Shown one piece after another: positions 1 through 6,014 of a DNA stretch of 11,596 nt; position 1 is the stretch's first letter, and each line of letters opens with the position of its first letter. The translations under genes were made by a program, and so were the position numbers. Source of the stretch: a bacterium. GTDB lineage: Bacteria > Bipolaricaulota > Bipolaricaulia > UBA7950 > UBA9294. The notes beneath the pieces are model-generated. The model ran no database searches. It was not told where the DNA came from and was given only the letters and a program-made list of their open reading frames with translations. The stretch spans positions 1 through 11,596 of the forward strand of contig DAOVHV010000018.1 of the NCBI GenBank assembly GCA_030671645.1. Direction: 5' to 3'.

Positions 1-276
1 CTCGAGGATGCTTCCCTGATCACGTTCCTGTGGCTGGTCTTCTTGGGAGTGGGCGTTGTTGTTCTTCTGCATAACGTGCCCCCCGAGTACACGTTATCCG
101 ACGTCATCTTCGAGGTCGCCAGCGCTCAGGGCAATGTCGGGTTGTCGGTCGGCATCACTCATCCGACCATGTCGCTGGCCAGCAAGCTTACCCTGTGTTT
201 CAACATGTGGATCGGGCGTCTGGAAATCATCCCTGTGCTTATGCTCGTGCGCGCCCTGTTCTTCGGCGTGCAATAG
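1..276 (+). CDS. trkH: TrkH/KtrB-type K+ transporter subunit, C-terminal fragment
   Basis: This frame is open from the first base to a TAG at 274-276 and gives the last 91 residues of a membrane protein whose start lies outside the window. A hydrophobic segment (residues about 7-24) is followed by a short pore-loop-like stretch with NVGLSVG (45-51). This matches the last selectivity-filter repeat of the Trk/Ktr/HKT potassium channel-like subunits, where the central Gly lines the K+ path. A final amphipathic and hydrophobic stretch follows, with the family's MWIGRLEIIPVL signature (69-80). Proteins of this family form the membrane pore for K+ uptake and work with a cytosolic NAD-binding TrkA/KtrA subunit, which is not seen here. 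TrkH and KtrB cannot be told apart from this fragment. No terminator-like hairpin separates it from the next gene 69 bp downstream. Confidence 0.85.
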   Translation, partial: LEDASLITFLWLVFLGVGVVVLLHNVPPEYTLSDVIFEVASAQGNVGLSVGITHPTMSLASKLTLCFNMWIGRLEIIPVLMLVRALFFGVQ

Positions 277-287
277 TGGACGATCCC

Positions 288-319
288 TTCACATTTCTGC
301 CATATTGAGGCCGTATACT
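288..319 (+). promoter_or_regulatory. Possible promoter upstream of the S55 gene
   Basis: A good -10-like hexamer, TATACT, lies at 314-319, about 15 bp before the ribosome binding site. The nearest -35-like hexamer is TTCACA at 288-293, but the 20-bp spacer is longer than the usual 16-18. Transcription could start near 326 and give a short leader. The long spacer makes this weak, and read-through from the transporter gene is an equally good explanation. Confidence 0.3.
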
Positions 320-333
320 ACCGCCGTGAAATC

Positions 334-341
334 AAAGGAGG
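334..341 (+). promoter_or_regulatory. Strong Shine-Dalgarno of the S55 gene
   Basis: AAAGGAGG sits four bases before the GTG at 346. It fixes a GTG start for the secreted S55 protein and shows that this organism uses canonical Shine-Dalgarno signals, which helps decide other starts in the window. Confidence 0.85.
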
Positions 342-345
342 AACC

Positions 346-2193
346 GTGACGAAACGCTCCGTTCTTTTCTCTTGTCTCCTGCTGGTCGTGTTCAGCAGTT
401 TGGCATCGGCCTATGACCCTTCCGAATTCTTGTTCCTGGACAAAATCGAGATCGGCATGACCGGCATCGGCCGAACCATTGTGGCCGGCGACATCATTGA
501 GGAATTCACCGTGGATATTCTCGGTGTCATTGACCAAGCCGGTACCTTGTCCGACTTCATCGTGGTGCAGGTTTCCGGGGAAGTCATCGGGAGGACCGGC
601 GGCATCGCTCAGGGAATGAGCGGGAGTCCGGTTTATGTTGATGGCAAGCTCATCGGCGCACTGAGTCGTGCTGCCAACTGGTCCAAGGCGATCACGCCGA
701 TCGGATTGGTTACGCCAATCGAGCCCATGCTCGACGTGCTCGACAACGCCCGAGCCGGCACCATCGCCGCTGAGCCGTTGCCGGATGCCGTGCTCGCCGA
801 CGTCGGTTTCGTGCAAATGACGAACCGGCCCCATGACGATCTGGTGGCCGCCATGCCCAATGTTATGTTCTCTTATCCCGTGTCCACGCCACTGATCACA
901 ACCGGGCTATCCGGCCGATCACTGGACATCCTGATGTCGGGACTTTCATCGCGTGAGCTTTCGGCCAAGTTGGTCACCGATGTGCTGGATGTGGGAATTC
1001 AACCCGAGATCCGAGGGCTAGCGTCCCTCGGATTGACGTTACTCCCTTTCGCCGGCTCGGGAACCGGCGCAGCCGCTGATCCGTCCACGCTGGTCGCCGG
1101 CGGTTCCGTGGGTGTGGCGCTGGCAACGGGAGACATGTCGATCGGGTCGTTGGGAACGATCACCTATCGCGACGGAGACACGCTCATCGGCTACGGTCAC
1201 TCTTTCATTGCCAACGGGTCTTCTCAATTCCCGCTGGCCAGCGTTTCCATTATCGATACGATGAAATCGTTTGAAGCCTCGTTTAAGCTGGGAACCCTCG
1301 GAGATTCTCTCGGAACCATTCTCGAGGACAGGACCGCAGCTATCGGCGGACGTTTGGGACCGGTGGCCGACCTGATTGATCTTTCGCTGGGCGTTCGAGA
1401 TGCCGATCGAAACCTTGACGACAACTACTCCATCGGCCTAGTTGATGAGCCCCAGCTCATCCCCGAATTGCTGCTGTCTATGGGATTTCAAGCCATCGAT
1501 ACCACCCTGGATCGGTTGGGGCAAGGGACCGTCGAGGTTACCTACCAAATCCTGGGCGACAACATGCCGTTCCCCTTGGAGCGCAAGGACGTGTTCTTCA
1601 GTTCCACGGACGTGGCTGTCTATGCGCCGTGGCAATTGGCCAGCATCGTGGCCTTCTTGCAGTACAACTCATTCGAAGATCCCAAGATCACCCGCATTGC
1701 CGCTTCCATGCAGATTACGGAGGAGATCAAGGGTATCCAGATCGGATCACTGATCCTTGATCGACCGTTCTATGCACCGGGTGATACGATCAATTATCAG
1801 GTCGCCCTACAGACGTTCCAAGGCGACGGGCGCATCGAGCGTGGATCTCTGCAGATCCCAAGGGATCTTCTGTCCGACATCGTCGTGGTTCGAGCCTATG
1901 GCGGTCCTCGCTATCTCGAGGACGGGGAACCCGCGCCCGAGTTCGAAGGGCTGGGCGATCTGATCGAAGCCGTCGAAAAAATCCCCTCTTATGACATGCT
2001 GACCGTCGAGTTGTTCGCCATCGATTTGTATTCGGTCGACCCCAACGCCCTGTTTGGGGTAGCCGAAGAGACGTTCGAATTTCCCGGCTACGTGATCTAT
2101 GACGAGAGGCAGATCACAGTTCCGCTGTTGTTGGATTCGAATTCCGCCGCCTCTTCGGAGGCCGGTGGCTCGGACAACGGCCCTGGTTGGTAA
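346..2193 (+). CDS. Secreted SpoIVB-type (S55) serine peptidase-like protein
   Basis: A 615-residue exported protein with a signal peptide (basic start, hydrophobic 6-19, ASA site after residue 22). Residues about 30-130 resemble the C-terminal part of Bacillus SpoIVB and hold TGGIAQGMSGSPVYVDGKLIGA (split here: TGGIAQGMSG at 84-93, SPVYVDGKLIGA at 94-105), where Ser92 would be the catalytic serine. Residues about 264-340 resemble the region around the SpoIVB catalytic His, with IGYGHSF giving His285. The motifs are therefore in reverse order compared with SpoIVB, and I see no PDZ domain. Residues about 385-590 form an unassigned, apparently beta-rich region, and the tail (598-615) is Ser/Gly-rich. 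The GTG start is fixed by AAAGGAGG. SpoIVB itself signals during sporulation, but nothing here suggests sporulation, so the substrate is unknown. Its end overlaps or abuts murF, which hints at a cell-envelope role. The family call is firm; proteolytic activity is inferred. Confidence 0.85.
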   Translation: MTKRSVLFSCLLLVVFSSLASAYDPSEFLFLDKIEIGMTGIGRTIVAGDIIEEFTVDILGVIDQAGTLSDFIVVQVSGEVIGRTGGIAQGMSGSPVYVDGKLIGALSRAANWSKAITPIGLVTPIEPMLDVLDNARAGTIAAEPLPDAVLADVGFVQMTNRPHDDLVAAMPNVMFSYPVSTPLITTGLSGRSLDILMSGLSSRELSAKLVTDVLDVGIQPEIRGLASLGLTLLPFAGSGTGAAADPSTLVAGGSVGVALATGDMSIGSLGTITYRDGDTLIGYGHSFIANGSSQFPLASVSIIDTMKSFEASFKLGTLGDSLGTILEDRTAAIGGRLGPVADLIDLSLGVRDADRNLDDNYSIGLVDEPQLIPELLLSMGFQAIDTTLDRLGQGTVEVTYQILGDNMPFPLERKDVFFSSTDVAVYAPWQLASIVAFLQYNSFEDPKITRIAASMQITEEIKGIQIGSLILDRPFYAPGDTINYQVALQTFQGDGRIERGSLQIPRDLLSDIVVVRAYGGPRYLEDGEPAPEFEGLGDLIEAVEKIPSYDMLTVELFAIDLYSVDPNALFGVAEETFEFPGYVIYDERQITVPLLLDSNSAASSEAGGSDNGPGW

Positions 2194-2198
2194 ACGGC

Positions 2199-3557
2199 AT
2201 GTTCCCCGTGGAGAAGATCGCCTGCATTGTCGAGGGTGAGCTTCTCCGCAGGGGGAACGAATCACCAACGCGCGCCATCCACGATTCCAGACTCGTTCGT
2301 CCCGGCGACCTGTTCGTCGCCCTACCCGGACATCGATCCGATGGACATCGCTTCCTGATCGACGCCTTCAATCGCGGTGCATGCGCCGCGATCGTGTCCA
2401 ATACCGGAAGCCTGCCCAGCAACGCTCGCAATCTGATCGTGGTGGATAATCCGGGACGGGCATTACAGCAGCTGGCGTCCGCTTGGCGAGATACCCTGGC
2501 CGCCACGTTCGTCGGAATCACAGGAAGCAACGGCAAGACGACGGTCAAGGCTCTACTGGGACACCTGCTGTCGGCGCATGGTTCCACCTATACCTCCCCC
2601 TTCAACTACAACACCGAGATCGGCCTCCCCTTAGCCCTGCTTTCGATGCCGGCGGATGCCCGTTTCGGCGTGTTTGAGCTGGGTGCAGAACGACCGGGGG
2701 ACGTCAGACGGCTGGCTAACATCCTGCGGCCGGAATTCGGTGTCATCACGTCAGTGGGGCCAAGTCATCTCGACGCATTCGAAACCATCGACGCCGTTGC
2801 ATCCGAGAAATGGTCCCTGGTGGAAGATCTTCCCGGAGATGGCATGGCCATCCTCAACGCAGATTCATCCCATCTGCTTCAGCGCGCATCAATGGCAAAG
2901 GTTCCCGTCATTTCAACGGGTTTGAACAGCGGAGATCTCCAAGCTGAGGTCATTCAGGTCGCACCGAACCTCGAAGTCAGGCTGAAAAAGCACAACGTCA
3001 CCATGACCTGCCCCCTCATCGGGACTCACAATGCCAACAACCTGCTGTTGGCCGCAGCAACAGCCAACACGTTGGGAATGAGCTGGGATTTGATTTCCAC
3101 AACTGTCACGTCATTCGAACCGCTCCCACATCGTTTGAATCCGATTCGAACTTCGTTCGGAACGATTCTCGATGACACGTACAACGCCAATCCTCCCTCG
3201 ATGACCGCCGCCTTACAGATGTTGGCAGCCTTCGGTGACAAAGATTCGACCAGAACGTTTGTGTTTGGGGAGATGCTGGGATTGGGAAGGGATACGGAGC
3301 GCTATCATCGCGAGATCGTTCGTCTGGCACTCAGCCTGCCCATCGATGCCATCCTGCCCATCGGCGAGGCCGCCATTGCCGCGTGCCGCGCTGCGGATGC
3401 TTCCAAGATCGTGTTGTTGCCTCGGGAGGAGATAGGGAGGCACTTGGCACAGCAAGTCGCGCCACGGCGAGCCGCGCAGTCGACAATTGTTTTGATCAAG
3501 GGATCCCGGGTATTGGAATTGGAGACCTTGGTTGATGGACTGCAGTCCATCGGCTAA
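2199..3557 (+). CDS. murF: UDP-MurNAc-tripeptide--D-Ala-D-Ala ligase MurF
   Basis: MurF is the cytoplasmic ATP-dependent ligase that adds D-alanyl-D-alanine to the UDP-MurNAc-tripeptide, the last cytosolic step of the peptidoglycan stem. The 452 residues are normal for the family. An N-terminal substrate domain (RPGDLFVALPG, 34-44) is followed by the ATPase P-loop ITGSNGKTT (107-115). Next come FNYNTEIGLPLALL (135-148), the MurF-typical GTHNANNLLLA (275-285), LPHRLNPI (309-316), DDTYNANPPSM (325-335) and the C-terminal LIKGSRVLELE (432-442). I chose the ATG at 2199, five bases after the stop of the S55 gene. An in-frame TTG at 2187 would overlap that gene, and neither start has a good Shine-Dalgarno, so translation is probably coupled to the gene upstream. 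The stop TAA overlaps the murE stop on the other strand. Function is secure. Confidence 0.95.
   Translation: MFPVEKIACIVEGELLRRGNESPTRAIHDSRLVRPGDLFVALPGHRSDGHRFLIDAFNRGACAAIVSNTGSLPSNARNLIVVDNPGRALQQLASAWRDTLAATFVGITGSNGKTTVKALLGHLLSAHGSTYTSPFNYNTEIGLPLALLSMPADARFGVFELGAERPGDVRRLANILRPEFGVITSVGPSHLDAFETIDAVASEKWSLVEDLPGDGMAILNADSSHLLQRASMAKVPVISTGLNSGDLQAEVIQVAPNLEVRLKKHNVTMTCPLIGTHNANNLLLAAATANTLGMSWDLISTTVTSFEPLPHRLNPIRTSFGTILDDTYNANPPSMTAALQMLAAFGDKDSTRTFVFGEMLGLGRDTERYHREIVRLALSLPIDAILPIGEAAIAACRAADASKIVLLPREEIGRHLAQQVAPRRAAQSTIVLIKGSRVLELETLVDGLQSIG
3534..3551. repeat. 18-bp perfect palindrome at the murF/murE junction
   Basis: GATGGACTGCAGTCCATC reads identically on both strands. As RNA it can fold into a 7-bp stem with a TGCA loop. 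It lies inside the last codons of murF, three bases before the shared stop codons of the two convergent Mur ligase genes. No T-run follows on either strand, so it is not a classical intrinsic terminator, but it is the only strong secondary-structure element where both transcripts should end. Confidence 0.55.
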
Positions 3558-4999
3558 TCGCCTTCGGTGAATCCAAGTTCTCGCAACGCTTCGGCATCGG
3601 AGAAAGGAACGCGTTCGTCTTCGACGAGTTGCTCGGTTTCGTGGCCTTTCCCCGCCAACAGAACGACGTCCCCCTTCTTTGCCTGAGAGAGGGCAAGCTG
3701 GATGGCACCCCTTCGATCGAGAACGATCGTCACAGGGACTAGGGAACTGCCGATAGCGGTTTGGATCTCGCTCGCAATGGCGCGAGCATCTTCGTTCTTG
3801 GGATTGTCGGAGGTCAATACAACGGCGTCAGCGTATCGGCCGGCAACCTCGCCCATGGCCGCTCGTTTCTCATGCTCACCGTCTCCAGGACACCCAAACA
3901 GAACGATGACACGCGAATACTCCGATCGCAAAGATCTAAGGGTGGTTTCGAGAGAGGAAGCGTTGTGCGCGAAATCAACTACGGCTACGAGGCCGTCCTC
4001 GCGTCGAAAATACTCGGTGCGGCCGGGAATCGGTTCAACTTGGGCCAGCCGCTTGGCAATCAGAGGAAGAGGGATTTTCTTGACCACCCCAACACCGACA
4101 GCGGCCAGTGCGTTGAAGATGTTATGCCGTCCGGGAAGCGGCAGAAACACAGTCTCGGATTCTTCCTGCGCGACAACCACAGTGAACCGGCTACTTCGGG
4201 CTTCTGGTTGAATATCCTCGGCATGAAGGTCTGCCCCGGCATCGATCCCGAAGGTCAGGACGCGTGCCGGAGTTGCCGCAATAATGTCCGAATACATGGG
4301 GTCGTCGGCATTGAGGATGGCCCAAGCCTCCGGTTTCAGGCTCTCGAACAGCTTCAGCTTGGCGCTCCGATAGGAGGCCAACCCATTGTGATGGCTCAAG
4401 TGTTCGGGCGAGAAGTTGGTGAAGACACAGGCGTCAAAATCGATATCGCTTACGCGATCCTGGGCGATTCCCGCCGATGAAGCCTCAAGGATCAGGTTGT
4501 GAGTTCCATCGTCCACGGCACCCCGAGCCAGTTGTTGGATGATTGGACTTGGCGGCGTCGTCAAGCAGGAGATTGCCAAGATAGGGTTTCGTACCGTCGA
4601 CAGAAGCAATGTCTCGGACCTTCCCAGCAAGTCGGCCGTCCAATGGCAAGTCGTTGTCTTCCCGTTCGTTCCGGTCACCCCGACGGCGAACAATTCACGG
4701 GTGGGGTGGTCGTAAAAAACGGCGGAGAGTTGGGCCAGTGCAGTGCGTGCGCATTTCGCCTTCAGAACAGGCACAGGTAGATCGACGGATTCCTCTGACA
4801 GCACGGCCACCGCTCCCCGTTCAACGGCCCGTGCAATGAAATCGCTGCCGTCTCGATCGTAACCGGGGATTGCAACAAACAGGTCTCCCGGGCGCAGCCT
4901 TCGCGTGTCTTCGCAAATACCCTCGATCACGATCCGAGTCCAGGCGGGCTGAGGCTGAAAGCCAGCGATCGAAGCGAGCTCAGCGAGAGACTTTGCCAA
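3554..4999 (-). CDS. murE: UDP-MurNAc-L-Ala-D-Glu ligase MurE (third-residue amino acid not certain)
   Basis: MurE adds the third amino acid (meso-DAP, Lys, Orn or similar) to UDP-MurNAc-L-Ala-D-Glu in the cytoplasm. The 481 residues contain the N-terminal RPGDLFVAIPG (36-46), P-loop VTGTNGKTTT (108-117), TTPP (147-150), YRSAK with the expected carbamylated Lys214, PGRHNIFNALAA (289-300), PGRTEYF (325-331), FGCPGDGEHEKR (368-379) and AGKGHETE (449-456). The specificity loop reads SDNPKNED (397-404) instead of the meso-DAP-type DNPR. The usual SSH and AHTPDAL motifs are also changed, to SSAG (174-177) and AHNASSL (344-350). The start is TTG at 4999, with GGGAG six bases upstream. A longer GTG start at 5050 has no Shine-Dalgarno and would lie deeper in the methyltransferase gene, which this start overlaps by 20 bp. 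It is the last gene of the gyrB operon. The family is secure; the substrate amino acid is open. Confidence 0.93.
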   Translation of the reverse strand: MAKSLAELASIAGFQPQPAWTRIVIEGICEDTRRLRPGDLFVAIPGYDRDGSDFIARAVERGAVAVLSEESVDLPVPVLKAKCARTALAQLSAVFYDHPTRELFAVGVTGTNGKTTTCHWTADLLGRSETLLLSTVRNPILAISCLTTPPSPIIQQLARGAVDDGTHNLILEASSAGIAQDRVSDIDFDACVFTNFSPEHLSHHNGLASYRSAKLKLFESLKPEAWAILNADDPMYSDIIAATPARVLTFGIDAGADLHAEDIQPEARSSRFTVVVAQEESETVFLPLPGRHNIFNALAAVGVGVVKKIPLPLIAKRLAQVEPIPGRTEYFRREDGLVAVVDFAHNASSLETTLRSLRSEYSRVIVLFGCPGDGEHEKRAAMGEVAGRYADAVVLTSDNPKNEDARAIASEIQTAIGSSLVPVTIVLDRRGAIQLALSQAKKGDVVLLAGKGHETEQLVEDERVPFSDAEALRELGFTEGD

Positions 5000-5522
5000 G
5001 ATTTTCTCCCACGCGATAAACGTAGATAGGGTGGCCGTCCCTGCCTTCACCGATCAGGTCGGGCTGCCAGCCCCACATTGGATGGTAGTACGATACGATG
5101 CGAGCACCGTCTTTAAGTTGTTCGCGCAAACGCTTTTGCAGGCGGAAGTTGGCCGTCGCCGACAAGAAAAGAATCACCACGTCCGCGCCCGAAACGTCGA
5201 CTTCATACATGTTGGCTCGAATGATCTTGGCTCGATCGGACAGTCGTGCCAGCCAAATCCAAGCCTTGGCGTATAGAACCCGGAACGGATCGATTTCAAA
5301 GCCCGTGGCACGGGCTCCAAACTCCTTGGCCGCCGCCACCACGAACCGCCCGTCTCCGCATCCTAAGTCAATGAGTGCCTCGCCGGGGCGGATTCCCGAC
5401 AGATAGAGAAGCCGCCTCATGGTGACAGGATCCGTTGGCTGCCACAAAGCATCCAACGTCAGGTTCCAGGCAATCCATAGAAGCGTAACGCCGCCGAGAA
5501 TGATGCCGAGAGCCCAGGCCAT
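4980..5522 (-). CDS. Membrane-anchored SAM methyltransferase, FAM173/ATPSCKMT-like
   Basis: A 180-residue class I S-adenosylmethionine-dependent methyltransferase. Residues about 4-23 form one hydrophobic helix, probably a membrane anchor. A linker with PTDPVTMRRLLYLSGI (29-44) leads into the SAM-binding motif I LIDLGCGDGRFV (50-61). An acidic residue at the end of strand 2 follows (Glu77 in GFEIDP), then SGADVVILFL (111-120) and GARIVSYYHP (139-148). The anchor, the sequence before motif I and the IVS strand resemble the FAM173/ATPSCKMT group, whose eukaryotic members methylate lysine on ATP synthase subunit c or ADP/ATP carrier. The target of this bacterial protein is unknown. Its ATG directly follows the TAG of the gene upstream with no gap and no clear Shine-Dalgarno, so translation is probably coupled. 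Its end overlaps the murE start. Confidence 0.8.
   Translation of the reverse strand: MAWALGIILGGVTLLWIAWNLTLDALWQPTDPVTMRRLLYLSGIRPGEALIDLGCGDGRFVVAAAKEFGARATGFEIDPFRVLYAKAWIWLARLSDRAKIIRANMYEVDVSGADVVILFLSATANFRLQKRLREQLKDGARIVSYYHPMWGWQPDLIGEGRDGHPIYVYRVGENLGKVSR
5006..5010 (-). promoter_or_regulatory. Ribosome binding site deciding the murE TTG start
   Basis: GGGAG on the minus strand lies six bases before the TTG at 4999. It lies inside the end of the methyltransferase gene and supports the shorter MurE start over the GTG at 5050. Confidence 0.55.
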
Positions 5523-5981
5523 CTAGAAATTGATGAGGATGGCACCCTCAAAGATGGGTCCTGAGGTCCAGTTGCCTCCAGTCCAGCGCAGCAGATAACG
5601 CGCCTGCAACACGATAGAGACCACATCTGCAGGAACCAGGCGAACGCCTGCCACCCCTTCCACGATCAAGCCGGTAGAAAACGTAGGCGGCGTCAACGCG
5701 ATGCCCACCCCGATTCCGACAAACGGGTCGATCGGAGGCACAGACCAGTGCGGAAGGACGGATACGCTGGCCAGCATCAAGCCCTCAATTTCTTGTATCG
5801 CGAACCCAATCTGCGCGCGAAGATCGAAGATCTCGGTGATAGATAACTCCGTCAGTGCCCCGATCAGCCACAACCCGGTCGGATCGAATCCAGCCGACAG
5901 GCCAACACCGGAACTCATCCCAGGAATAGAGCTCCATGCCATCAAACCAATCAGAAGTCCAAGGACGATTGCCCGTTTCAT
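5523..5981 (-). CDS. Small secreted beta-rich protein, putative outer-membrane beta-barrel
   Basis: A 152-residue protein I cannot match to a named family. A signal peptide is clear: MKRA, a hydrophobic run to about residue 19, and a likely cleavage site near residues 20-24. The rest is rich in Gly, Val, Ile, Leu and Thr in short alternating stretches that look like beta strands (for example GFAIQEIEGLMLASVSVL, then PFVGIGVGIAL and GLIVEGVAGVRLV). The last residues, GAILINF, end in Phe, as many outer-membrane barrels do. Length and pattern suit a small eight-stranded barrel, which implies a diderm envelope. Two ATGs stand side by side (5984 and 5981). I chose the second because AAGGGAGG leaves only one base before the first. 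It is the second gene of the gyrB operon and touches the methyltransferase gene. The barrel call is inference. Confidence 0.7.
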   Translation of the reverse strand: MKRAIVLGLLIGLMAWSSIPGMSSGVGLSAGFDPTGLWLIGALTELSITEIFDLRAQIGFAIQEIEGLMLASVSVLPHWSVPPIDPFVGIGVGIALTPPTFSTGLIVEGVAGVRLVPADVVSIVLQARYLLRWTGGNWTSGPIFEGAILINF

Positions 5982-5985
5982 CATG

Positions 5986-5993
5986 CCTCCCTT
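5986..5993 (-). promoter_or_regulatory. Shine-Dalgarno of the small beta-rich protein
   Basis: AAGGGAGG lies on the minus strand, four bases before the ATG at 5981 and one base before the ATG at 5984, so the second ATG is the better start. Confidence 0.7.
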
Positions 5994-6014
5994 GCTCTCG
6001 CAACGCTCGACGGC

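Noticed and set aside
289..834. 181-codon open frame on the - strand
   Set aside because: It is antisense to the signal peptide and catalytic Ser region of the S55 gene and has no Shine-Dalgarno or motif.
1744..1756. Palindromic GGATCA-C-TGATCC within the S55 gene
   Set aside because: It is short, lies inside coding sequence among many GATC sites, and has no positional reason to be an operator.
3761..4480. 239-codon open frame on the + strand
   Set aside because: It lies wholly antisense to murE, has no ribosome binding site and no recognisable motif, and murE carries all the conserved ligase motifs.
5000..5050. Extended murE start at GTG 5050
   Set aside because: It has no Shine-Dalgarno and adds residues not expected for MurE, whereas the TTG at 4999 has GGGAG at good spacing.
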